37,674 nucleotides of DNA from Desulfosudis oleivorans. Lineage in GTDB: Bacteria > Desulfobacterota > Desulfobacteria > Desulfobacterales > SURF-7. Position numbers and translations under genes: made by a program. The stretch lies in contig DYJC01000005.1 in NCBI GenBank assembly GCA_020723305.1, positions 285,724 to 323,397 of the forward strand, given 5' to 3'. Below are positions 25,057 to 32,161 of this stretch, piece after piece (position 1 is the first letter of the stretch; every line of letters starts with the position of its first letter). The notes beneath the pieces are model-generated. The model saw nothing but the letters and a program-made list of their open reading frames with translations, was not told the origin of the DNA and searched no databases.

Positions 25057-25793
25057 TGAAAAACACCCCTATTTTTTCAGATGGCAACCTGTTGCAGTTG
25101 ATGACGATTTCTCTTTTTATCATTCTGCTTGTTTTTTTTATTCTGCTGAATTCAATCGCTGTTCGAAATGAACAAAAAGTGGTGGCTGCCCTTGGATCAC
25201 TTCTCGGGAGTTTTGGTCAAAAAACCGGTGGATATTCGGATATTGACGGAACCGGTGAAAGAAGTCCGATCCTCGCCGTAAACACTTACACCGGAGGAAT
25301 CGACTTCTCCGACATCCTTGTTAACAACCCGATGCTTTTACAGCAAATCAAAATCCTTACCGACCCGAGAGGCACGCTTGTCCGGATATCGGCAGACACA
25401 CTGTTTACAAATTTTGAAACAACGATCAACCCTTCCGGGCACCGGTTCCTGGATGGAATCACCAGGACGATACAGAACAATCATTATCCAGTCGAGATTT
25501 CAAGCCATACCGACAACATTCCGATCATCCGAAACGTGGAAAAATCGAATCAGGAAGTCTCTGCCATACGTGCACTTCATATTCTTCAATATTTTACAGA
25601 AAGTAAAAACATTTCAGTTGATCGGATCACTGCTTTTGGCTGGGGTGAATATCAGCCCGCCTATTCCAATCGAACACTGGAAACCAGAAAACTGAACAAC
25701 AGGATCGATATCCTTTTTGTTCACAAACCAAAGAAGCAAAAGCCAAAAAGCGGATTTATTTTTAAAGACTTCTTTTTTCGGTCATTTGAGTAA
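25056..25793 (+). CDS. MotB/OmpA-family protein lacking the channel aspartate
   Basis: This 245-residue protein has the MotB layout: a short N-terminus, one membrane span (about 12-33, LLQLMTISLFIILLVFFILL) and a C-terminal OmpA-like peptidoglycan-binding domain with SHTDN (150-154) and LNNRIDILF. Aligned without gaps to its neighbour through the shared FF-x-L-L motif, the essential ion-binding Asp of MotB corresponds to Ser19, and no acidic residue occurs in the span. It therefore cannot carry ions as MotB does. The peptidoglycan motif is intact, so it may anchor the stator as partner of the next gene. ATG 25056 has no good ribosome site; see the A10 tract. It follows motA by 68 bases. Confidence 0.8.
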   Translation: MKNTPIFSDGNLLQLMTISLFIILLVFFILLNSIAVRNEQKVVAALGSLLGSFGQKTGGYSDIDGTGERSPILAVNTYTGGIDFSDILVNNPMLLQQIKILTDPRGTLVRISADTLFTNFETTINPSGHRFLDGITRTIQNNHYPVEISSHTDNIPIIRNVEKSNQEVSAIRALHILQYFTESKNISVDRITAFGWGEYQPAYSNRTLETRKLNNRIDILFVHKPKKQKPKSGFIFKDFFFRSFE

Positions 25794-25808
25794 GGAAATA
25801 TAATAATC

Positions 25809-26555
25809 ATGCCATCATCGAAAACACCAAAAAAAATTGAATCTCCAAAAACAAATTCGAATTTATGGATGATCACCTTTGGAGACCTGATTATGCTTCT
25901 CCTGACCTTTTTTGTCTTGCTTTTGAGCATGAAATCCTTGGACACAAAAGATCTAAAAGAATTATTTCTAAATCCTTCTCTCTGGGGCGGTCCCCAGAAA
26001 TATTCGGAAAACGATTTAGCCGGAAACACCAGGGATTTTTATGGTGATGATAAAAACTCAATTTATGTAGAAAACAAGGATGCCCTGAAACAAATCTTTA
26101 TGATGATGAAAGAGATTCAAACCTCTCTTCCGGAAAAAGATATGGTTACTCATTTTGAAAAATCGATTATCGTTGAGGATGATCCCAAAGGAGTCGTGAT
26201 ATCATTCCAGACAGAACAATTATTCGAACCGGGTGAAGTGACCATCCATCCATCGAAAATCAATTTTCTGAATGCTGCCGGAGAATTGTTGAAGAAGACA
26301 ACGAACAACATTCTGATCATGGGACATGCAAGCAGCATTCAACCTCAAAAAGCTGCATTCAAATCAAGTTGGGATCTGACCCTGTATCGGGCACTTCACG
26401 TTCTGTATTATTTAACCGCAAACTTTGAAACCCTGGAAAATAGACTCGCAGTGGGAGGATTTGGAGATAAAAAACCCAAATTTCCAGTTACAGATGTAGA
26501 GAACCAAAAAAAAAATGACCGGATTGAATTTATTCTCATGAAAGCAACAGAATGA
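25809..26555 (+). CDS. motB: Flagellar stator protein MotB (channel Asp present)
   Basis: This 248-residue MotB-family protein has the canonical span NLWMITFGDLIMLLLTFFVLLLS, with D26 as the expected ion-binding residue of the MotA/MotB channel. The C-terminal OmpA-like domain keeps SWDLTLYRALHVLYYL and the KKNDRIEFIL end. The usual G-H-T-D core, however, reads G172-H-A-S-S176, so the Thr-Asp that helps bind peptidoglycan is lost. The preceding MotB-like protein shows the opposite pattern. AAGGAA lies upstream of the ATG and the gap to the preceding gene is 15 bases. It probably forms the working stator with MotA (24217-24987), perhaps as a mixed dimer; that is inference. Confidence 0.87.
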   Translation: MPSSKTPKKIESPKTNSNLWMITFGDLIMLLLTFFVLLLSMKSLDTKDLKELFLNPSLWGGPQKYSENDLAGNTRDFYGDDKNSIYVENKDALKQIFMMMKEIQTSLPEKDMVTHFEKSIIVEDDPKGVVISFQTEQLFEPGEVTIHPSKINFLNAAGELLKKTTNNILIMGHASSIQPQKAAFKSSWDLTLYRALHVLYYLTANFETLENRLAVGGFGDKKPKFPVTDVENQKKNDRIEFILMKATE

Positions 26556-26580
26556 ATGGAAACATATTCATAATTTTACA

Positions 26581-26597
26581 ACGGAACGTGTCCTGCA
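26581..26597 (+). promoter_or_regulatory. Weak candidate sigma-54 promoter before fliL
   Basis: ACGGAACGTGTCCTGCA keeps the invariant GG (26583-26584) and GC (26595-26596) at 12-base spacing and the ACG after the first block. It differs from the consensus at three conserved positions (C for T, A for C, C for T). It lies in the 99-base gap before fliL. It could give extra transcription of the switch genes or be chance. Confidence 0.25.
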
Positions 26598-26654
26598 AAC
26601 CACAATTGTGATAATCATCATGATATTTGATCCGCAGTTATTTCCGGAGGAATT

Positions 26655-27164
26655 ATGGCTGAAGAAGAAATCAAGATTGAAGAGAAATCGAAAAAAAGAA
26701 GGGTGCCCCCGCTGAAATGGATCATTGTCGGGATTGTCGGGGTGGTAATCCTGTTCGGAGGAATACTCGGTTTTGTTTTACTAAAAAAACCGAGACATGA
26801 AGCCTCCCAACAAACAACTACCTCTGAAAGTGTCGGCAAGGTCGACACTTCTGCAAACGATCTGTCTCAGACTTTTCCATTGGAAAAATTTGTCGTAAAC
26901 CTGAATGATCCGGGAGGAAAACAATATCTGCACATAACAATTGAGCTGGAGTCAACGGTCAATGGTTTTGCAGAAGAGCTCAACTCAAAAATGCCTCAAG
27001 TCAAGGATTCGATCCTCCTCATCCTCAGCAGCAAATCACTTTCAGATGTCCAGGGCATGGAAGGAAAAATTACATTGCGAAAAGAGCTGATTACCGAAAT
27101 CAATAAAATTTTGAATGCAAACAAAATCCGCAATCTATATTTTACTGAATTTGTCATACAGTAA
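26655..27164 (+). CDS. fliL: Flagellar basal-body-associated protein FliL
   Basis: FliL is an inner-membrane protein that rings the stator and stabilises it. The 169-residue product has a short charged cytoplasmic N-terminus (EEKSKKRRVPPLKW), one membrane span (about 24-46, WIIVGIVGVVILFGGILGFVLL) and a periplasmic stomatin-like domain. That domain contains FPLEKFVVNLNDPGGKQYLHITIELE, KDSILLILSSKSLSDVQGMEGK and a final LYFTEFVIQ, the last being a strong FliL signature. GGAGG lies before the ATG. Its place after the stator genes and before fliM fits its function. Confidence 0.94.
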   Translation: MAEEEIKIEEKSKKRRVPPLKWIIVGIVGVVILFGGILGFVLLKKPRHEASQQTTTSESVGKVDTSANDLSQTFPLEKFVVNLNDPGGKQYLHITIELESTVNGFAEELNSKMPQVKDSILLILSSKSLSDVQGMEGKITLRKELITEINKILNANKIRNLYFTEFVIQ

Positions 27165-27255
27165 ATCCGATTCTGATGCTTTCATGAGGCTATTTCATAG
27201 GAACGGCTCGAAGATTGAATTTCATTTTGTATCGCACAAAGGATTATAAAACCGT

Positions 27256-28233
27256 ATGAGTGAAATCCTATCGCAAGAAGAGGTGGACAGTCTATTATCC
27301 GGGTTAAGCGCCGGAAAAATCGAGACTGAATCAGATAAGACCTCAAAGGAGATAAAAACCGACCTGTATGATTTTGCCAGTCAGGAGAGGGTTATCCGTG
27401 GAAGAATGCCCACCTTTGAGGTGATCAACGAACGATTTGCCCGTGAAATCAGAGCAACCATGTCGTCCATGCTTCATAAAACCGTGGATATCAGTGCAGA
27501 AGCAATGGAAACCATGAAATTTACCGATTTCATCCGATCGCTCCCCGTCCCAACCAGTCTTCACCTTTTCCGGATGGATCCGCTTCGGGGACATGCCCTG
27601 ATGGTCCTTGAAACCCAACTGGTCTTTAATCTGATCGATACTTTCTTCGGAGGAAAGGCCACCGGACAAGCAAAAATTGAAGGCAGAGATTTTACGACCA
27701 TCGAAGAAACCATGGTAAAGAAAGTTGTAATCGCTTGTTTAAAGGACCTTGAAGAAGCCTGGGAACCGGTTGAGCCGATTAAAGCTGTTTTTGTAAAATC
27801 AGAAGTCAATCCGCAGTTTGCTGCCATTGTTCTGCCTTCTGATTTGGTTATTGTCACGAAGTTCGAAATCGAACTGGAACAAGCCGCCGGAATGTTTATT
27901 GTCTGTCTCCCCTATGCCATGTTGGAACCGCTTCGAAGTACTCTCACTGCTGGATTTCAGGCTGAAACTCTGGACATCGATCATGCCTGGCAGAAACGGT
28001 TACGAGAAATTATTCTGGATTCAAAAGTCGATGTCAATGTACAACTTGGAACTGTGCAGATCAATGGAGAACGATTAATCCATATGAAAAAAGGGGATAT
28101 CATACAATTAGACCAGGATGCCGACGGCCCCCTGATCGCAATGGTGGAAGGTTTCCCCAAACTGGAAGGCTATGCCGGCATCCAGAGAGGATTTCAGGCA
28201 TTTCGAGTAGTAAAACAGATACCCTTAGAATGA
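27256..28233 (+). CDS. fliM: Flagellar motor switch protein FliM
   Basis: FliM forms the middle of the C-ring and receives CheY-P. The 325-residue product opens with the CheY-binding peptide EILSQEEVDSLLSG (about 3-14). The CheC-like middle domain follows, with RIVRGRMPTFEVINERFAR-like VIRGRMPTFEVINERFARE, VPTSLHLFRMDPLRG and LVFNLIDTFFGG. A C-terminal SpoA domain (about 240-320) has VNVQLGTVQINGERLIHMKKGDIIQLD. All regions are of standard length. The same N-terminal peptide pattern recurs several times in the protein at 37123. The gap to fliL is 91 bases and to fliN seven. Confidence 0.95.
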   Translation: MSEILSQEEVDSLLSGLSAGKIETESDKTSKEIKTDLYDFASQERVIRGRMPTFEVINERFAREIRATMSSMLHKTVDISAEAMETMKFTDFIRSLPVPTSLHLFRMDPLRGHALMVLETQLVFNLIDTFFGGKATGQAKIEGRDFTTIEETMVKKVVIACLKDLEEAWEPVEPIKAVFVKSEVNPQFAAIVLPSDLVIVTKFEIELEQAAGMFIVCLPYAMLEPLRSTLTAGFQAETLDIDHAWQKRLREIILDSKVDVNVQLGTVQINGERLIHMKKGDIIQLDQDADGPLIAMVEGFPKLEGYAGIQRGFQAFRVVKQIPLE

Positions 28234-28240
28234 GGTTAAC

Positions 28241-28573
28241 ATGAAAGAAGAAAACAAAACAGCCTCCGCTCAGTCTGAAGACAAGACGACCAATGAAAAA
28301 GCTGCTGAAAGCACAGATCTTGATTTTATCCTGGATATCCCGCTTGAACTTTCCGTTGAACTGGGAAAAACCAAAATGCTGATTAATGATCTTCTTCAAC
28401 TGGGTCAAGGTTCGGTTATTGAACTCAATAAATTGGCCGGCGAGCCTCTTGAAATTTTCATTAACCGAAAACTTGTTGCCAGAGGAGAAGTCGTGGTTGT
28501 CAATGAAAAATTCGGTGTCCGGCTGACCGACATTATCAGTCCGCTTGAACGGGTAAGGAGCCTCGGCCAATGA
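28241..28573 (+). CDS. fliN: Flagellar motor switch protein FliN
   Basis: FliN forms the base of the C-ring and docks the FliH-FliI complex. The 110-residue product has a disordered, acidic N-terminus (about 1-27) and a complete SpoA domain: ILDIPLELSVELGKTKMLINDLLQLGQGSVIEL, LAGEPLEIFINRKLVARGEVVVVNEKFGVRLTDI. These blocks are diagnostic for FliN. The ribosome site GAGG overlaps the fliM stop region. The stop overlaps fliO's start as ATGA (28570-28573). Confidence 0.95.
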   Translation: MKEENKTASAQSEDKTTNEKAAESTDLDFILDIPLELSVELGKTKMLINDLLQLGQGSVIELNKLAGEPLEIFINRKLVARGEVVVVNEKFGVRLTDIISPLERVRSLGQ

Positions 28574-28956
28574 ACCCAGTCGATACTTCCGCAACTGCTG
28601 CTGTCATGCCTGATCTCTGGATCACCATGCTGAAAAGCGGTATTATGCTATGTATCGTTCTTGCCGTTCTTTTTATCGTTCTCTACTGGATTAAGCGAAT
28701 CCTAGAAGGACAAAGCCGTTTTCGAGGTCAAGGCATAATCAAACAGATTGCCTCTCATCATTTTGCACCCAAGGAAAAAGTTGTATTGCTGGATGTTCTG
28801 GGCCAGAAAATTCTGGTTGGAATCACTGCTCATTCCATTAATTGTCTGGCAAAAATCGAACCGGAAGTCGATATCCATTTTGCTGAACCCAACGAAGCCA
28901 AGGGATTTTTCAAAGGACTTTTAAAAGCTACTACAGAAAAAAATTCCTCTAACTAA
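28570..28956 (+). CDS. fliO: Flagellar biosynthesis protein FliO
   Basis: FliO is a membrane chaperone for assembling the FliP export-gate ring. The 128-residue product has one membrane span (about 22-43, SGIMLCIVLAVLFIVLYWIK) followed by a small cytoplasmic domain. That domain includes IASHHFAPKEKVVLLDVLGQKILVGIT, the conserved FliO pattern (L-x-x-K-x-x-V-x-L-x-D-x-x-G-x-x-x-L-V-G). It is ATGA-coupled to fliN and followed by fliP, the standard order. FliO is often diverged, but the motif is clear here. Confidence 0.88.
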   Translation: MNPVDTSATAAVMPDLWITMLKSGIMLCIVLAVLFIVLYWIKRILEGQSRFRGQGIIKQIASHHFAPKEKVVLLDVLGQKILVGITAHSINCLAKIEPEVDIHFAEPNEAKGFFKGLLKATTEKNSSN

Positions 28957-29001
28957 GAAAAAGCATTCGGTGTAAGCAGAATATTCGGAGAATTGAATTT
29001 C

Positions 29002-29838
29002 ATGAAAGAAAAGAAAAATACAATCCTCAATCTGTTTCGATTCCGAATGCATCTCTTGAATCCACTCAGAAACCGACCCATTCGATTGATTCTCTTTCTA
29101 TTGATTACCATTCTGCTCGTGAGTCCGGGTATCGGAAGCAGCGCCGGCCTCACAATACCCTCACTGAACCTGAGTGTGGAAAAAACAGATGACCCTGGAA
29201 AGGTTGCTGTTGTTCTTGAAATCGTTGCGTTGTTGACTATTCTTTCGCTCGCACCGGCCATCCTGGTTCTCATGACTTCATTTACAAGAATTGTGATCGT
29301 TTTTCACTTTCTCCGCCAGGCGATCGGTACCCAGCAAAGCCCTCCCAACCAGATTTTAATCGGTCTTTCCCTTTTCCTGACCTTTTTCATCATGTCTCCT
29401 GTATGGCAAAATATTTATCAAAACGCCCTCCGCCCATATCTGGATGAAAAAATGACCTATCAGGAAGCATTCACCAAAGCACAAGACCCCTTGCGGAAAT
29501 TCATGCTGAAAAATACCCGCGAAAAAGACCTGGCTCTCTTTGTCAAAGCCTCCAAGGCAAAACGCCCCCAGACACCGGATGATCTCTCTTTGCTCACACT
29601 GACACCGGCTTTTGTGATCAGTGAACTGAAAACCGCTTTTATTATCGGGTTTGTATTGTATATCCCTTTTTTAATAATCGATATGGTTGTGGCGAGCGTT
29701 CTCCTGTCCATGGGTATGATGATGCTGCCTCCGATTATGATATCGCTCCCGTTCAAACTAATGTTGTTTGTCCTTGTAGACGGATGGCACATGATTGTCG
29801 GGTCCATGCTGAACAGTTTTGGAATGTTTATGATATGA
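29002..29838 (+). CDS. fliP: Flagellar export-gate protein FliP
   Basis: FliP forms the pentameric core of the export gate. The 278-residue product has an N-terminal signal-like segment (about 24-45), then TILSLAPAILVLMTSFTRIVIVFHFLRQAIGTQQSPPNQILIGLSLFLTFF, the diagnostic FliP block. TPAFVISELKTAFIIGF and the C-terminal VDGWHMIVGSML follow. A CGGAG lies about eleven bases before ATG 29002; TTG 28993 would be too close to it. The N-terminal extension before the signal (about 20 basic residues) is longer than usual. The stop overlaps fliQ's start (ATGA, 29835-29838). Confidence 0.94.
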   Translation: MKEKKNTILNLFRFRMHLLNPLRNRPIRLILFLLITILLVSPGIGSSAGLTIPSLNLSVEKTDDPGKVAVVLEIVALLTILSLAPAILVLMTSFTRIVIVFHFLRQAIGTQQSPPNQILIGLSLFLTFFIMSPVWQNIYQNALRPYLDEKMTYQEAFTKAQDPLRKFMLKNTREKDLALFVKASKAKRPQTPDDLSLLTLTPAFVISELKTAFIIGFVLYIPFLIIDMVVASVLLSMGMMMLPPIMISLPFKLMLFVLVDGWHMIVGSMLNSFGMFMI

Positions 29839-30104
29839 CTCCTGAATTTGTTGTCAATCTTGCAAAAGAAGCCATCATCCTTACCATTATCGTTTCCATG
29901 CCGATGCTTGGGCTGGGACTTATTGTCGGGCTAGCGGTAAGTGTTTTCCAGGCTGTGACATCTATTCAGGAAATGACTCTCTCCTTTATTCCGAAAATTC
30001 TTGCTGTTTTTCTTGGTCTTCTCTTTTTTGCACCATGGATGCTGGAAAAGCTAATAACATTCACACAAAAGCTTATTGCCAATATTCCCATGTACATCCG
30101 GTAG
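29835..30104 (+). CDS. fliQ: Flagellar export-gate protein FliQ
   Basis: FliQ packs around the FliP-FliR core. The 89-residue product, the standard length, begins TPEFVVNLAKEAIILTIIVSMPMLGLGLIVGLAVSVFQAVTSIQEMTL and ends in a second hydrophobic hairpin. V-S-V-F-Q-A-x-T-x-I-x-E-x-T-L is diagnostic for FliQ. ATG 29835 overlaps the fliP stop as ATGA. An in-frame ATG at 29784 lies deep inside fliP and would add 17 residues unlike FliQ, so I reject it. Confidence 0.95.
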   Translation: MTPEFVVNLAKEAIILTIIVSMPMLGLGLIVGLAVSVFQAVTSIQEMTLSFIPKILAVFLGLLFFAPWMLEKLITFTQKLIANIPMYIR

Positions 30105-30141
30105 CTTTCGAACCGGCTCTGTTTGAGCTGATAAAATTAAC

Positions 30142-30927
30142 ATGACTGAAATTATAGACATTTCACCTGATCAGTTTAAAATCTTTCTGCTTGTACTGAC
30201 GCGGGTCAGTGTGATCCTGTTCCTGTTCCCGATTTTCGGAACCCAGATCCTTCCGGGACTTGTGAAAGCCGGTCTTTCACTTGTGATCTCATTGGGATTA
30301 TATACTGTGGTAACCGTGGATCCTCGTTATTTTCCCGATTCCTTTGTCGGTTTTGCCGTTTTTATGGTTTCCGAACTGATCATCGGGGCAATCCTGGGTC
30401 TGAGCGTTCGCATGTTCTTATCCGCTGTTCAGCTTGCAGGACAACTCATCAGCTTTCAAATGGGATTCGCCATGATCAATGTTATTGACCCGCAGACCGG
30501 CGGTCAGGTATCGATCCTTGACGAAATCGGTTACTGGATGGTGCTTCTCATTTTTTTACTTCTCGGCGGGCATCATATCATGATTTATGCTCTTGCTGAA
30601 AGTTTTCAACTGATTGATATGGGAATGATTTCCTTAAAAAAAGAGCTGCTGATCAAGTTCGTGACCCTTTCGTCGGATATCTTTATCATTTCCTTGAAAA
30701 TCGGAGCTCCCGCAATTGTTGCACTGCTTTTTGTCAGCACTGCCTTTGGTCTGAGTGCAAAATTTTCACCACAGATGAATATCCTCATTGCTGCTTTTCC
30801 CATACAGATCGTCGTCGGTCTTATCTTTTTCGGAATTACACTCCAGATTATCGTCATCGTAACCCGGTCCTACCTTTCGCAGCTTCCACAGCTATTCATC
30901 ACCATTTTAACATTATTGGGCTCTTAA
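30142..30927 (+). CDS. fliR: Flagellar export-gate protein FliR
   Basis: FliR completes the FliPQR gate. The 261-residue product is highly hydrophobic with several membrane helices. It shows LTRVSVILFLFPIFGTQILPGLVKAGLSLVISL, ELIIGAILGLSVRMFLSAVQLAGQLISFQMGFAM and NVIDPQTGGQVSILDE, the last being strongly conserved in FliR. The C-terminal PQMNILIAAFPIQIVVGL is also typical (P-Q-x-N-x-x-x-x-x-x-P-x-x). It lies 37 bases after fliQ and 15 before flhB. Confidence 0.95.
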   Translation: MTEIIDISPDQFKIFLLVLTRVSVILFLFPIFGTQILPGLVKAGLSLVISLGLYTVVTVDPRYFPDSFVGFAVFMVSELIIGAILGLSVRMFLSAVQLAGQLISFQMGFAMINVIDPQTGGQVSILDEIGYWMVLLIFLLLGGHHIMIYALAESFQLIDMGMISLKKELLIKFVTLSSDIFIISLKIGAPAIVALLFVSTAFGLSAKFSPQMNILIAAFPIQIVVGLIFFGITLQIIVIVTRSYLSQLPQLFITILTLLGS

Positions 30928-30942
30928 GTAGCAGGATGAAAA

Positions 30943-32010
30943 ATGGCAGAAGATAGTTTTCAGGAAAAAACCGAACAGGCCACCCCGAGAAAACTCCAAA
31001 AGAGCAGAGAAGAGGGGCAGGTTGTAAAAAGTGTTGAGATTCAGTCCGTTCTGGTTCTGCTTTCCGGATTGCTTGTGCTGTATGGATTCGGCTTTTTCTA
31101 TTACAAAGAATTTCTTTCCGTCATGCGACACAGTTTTACATTTCACCATATACCGGAAATGAGCTTCAGCCATTGTGTAACGTTGATCCATAAATTCGGA
31201 TTTCGAACGCTTATTATTCTATCTCCGGTTTTTATCGCCGTATTTATCATGGCCATGCTGAGTGGTTTTGTCCAGGTCGGTTTTGTAATCGCCCTGAAAG
31301 CCATTGAACCCGACTGGAGCAAAATGAGCATGATAAAAGGCTTCGAAAGACTGTTTTCATCAAAATCAATTTTCGAGGCCATCAAATCCATCTTCAAGCT
31401 GGCAATTATCGGGCTGATTTCCTGGTATATTATCAAGGGTGAAATATCGAAAATCAAAATGCTGTACAGCACAAGTATTGACCATATCCTTTTATACACC
31501 CTGCGGGTCGCTTTCAAAATTTTTTTCTGGGTCATCATTGTCATGATCTTTCTGGCCATTCTCGACTATCTGTTTCAACGATGGCAATTCATGAAACAGA
31601 TGAAAATGACCAAGCAGGAAGTAAAAGAAGAATCCAAACAGAGCGAAGGCGATCCCCAGGTGAAATCACGGATCAAAACTCTCCAGTATCAGGCTGCAAG
31701 AAAAAGGATGATGCAGGAAGTTCCGAAATCCGATGTTGTTGTCACCAACCCGACTCATCTGGCAATCGCCATCCAGTATGATGCCGCTAAAATGAATGTG
31801 CCGAAGGTTGTCGCAAAAGGTGCCGGCTTGATTGCAGAGAGAATAAAGACAGTTGCATACGAACACGATGTTCCTGTGGTTGAAAACAAAGAGTTGGCTC
31901 AAAATTTGTATAAGTTAATCGACATCGGGGATGAAATCCCGGCACAATTCTTTCAGGCTGTCGCAGAACTGCTCGCATATGTTTATAAACTTAAAGGAAA
32001 AACCTCATGA
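30943..32010 (+). CDS. flhB: Flagellar export switch protein FlhB
   Basis: FlhB switches export from rod/hook to filament substrates by self-cleavage. The 355-residue product begins EKTEQATPRKLQKSREEGQV, the standard FlhB opening. Four membrane spans lie between about 30 and 210, and a cytoplasmic domain follows. The cleavage motif N269-P-T-H272 is intact in VVVTNPTHLAIAIQYD, and VVAKGAGLIAERIKTVAYEHDVPVVENKELAQNLY follows as expected. Full length and motifs suggest a functional protein. Its TGA overlaps the ATG of a tiny ORF (32007). Confidence 0.96.
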   Translation: MAEDSFQEKTEQATPRKLQKSREEGQVVKSVEIQSVLVLLSGLLVLYGFGFFYYKEFLSVMRHSFTFHHIPEMSFSHCVTLIHKFGFRTLIILSPVFIAVFIMAMLSGFVQVGFVIALKAIEPDWSKMSMIKGFERLFSSKSIFEAIKSIFKLAIIGLISWYIIKGEISKIKMLYSTSIDHILLYTLRVAFKIFFWVIIVMIFLAILDYLFQRWQFMKQMKMTKQEVKEESKQSEGDPQVKSRIKTLQYQAARKRMMQEVPKSDVVVTNPTHLAIAIQYDAAKMNVPKVVAKGAGLIAERIKTVAYEHDVPVVENKELAQNLYKLIDIGDEIPAQFFQAVAELLAYVYKLKGKTS

Positions 32011-32054
32011 CACTTTTTATTCCGACCATGAACAAGTTCCACGGCATAGAATGA
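32007..32054 (+). CDS. Possible 15-residue coupling ORF between flhB and flhA
   Basis: ATG 32007 overlaps the flhB stop as ATGA, and this frame ends with a TGA that itself overlaps the next small ORF's ATG (32051-32054). There is no recognisable product. It matters only as part of a stop-start chain that could carry ribosomes from flhB to flhA. Confidence 0.18.
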   Translation: MTLFIPTMNKFHGIE

Positions 32055-32161
32055 TACGTCATTCTTTTAACATGGATGTCAAAATATGGTCGACCCAGAC
32101 CGGAATTGTTTTTCAAATAGACCTTGATCCATATTGTGCTGAAAGCAGGAGTATGGGATGA
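32051..32161 (+). CDS. Possible 36-residue coupling ORF before flhA
   Basis: ATG 32051 overlaps the preceding mini-ORF stop, and the TGA at 32159-32161 overlaps the flhA ATG. The product (starting MIRHSFNMDV) has no known motif. A small hairpin, AGAATGA (32048-32054) with TCATTCT (32059-32065), covers its start codon and could modulate re-initiation. It may equally be non-coding leader sequence. Confidence 0.2.
   Translation: MIRHSFNMDVKIWSTQTGIVFQIDLDPYCAESRSMG

Noticed and set aside
29784..29834. Longer start for FliQ (ATG 29784)
   Set aside because: It would overlap fliP by 55 bases and add residues absent from FliQ; ATG 29835 gives the standard 89 residues.
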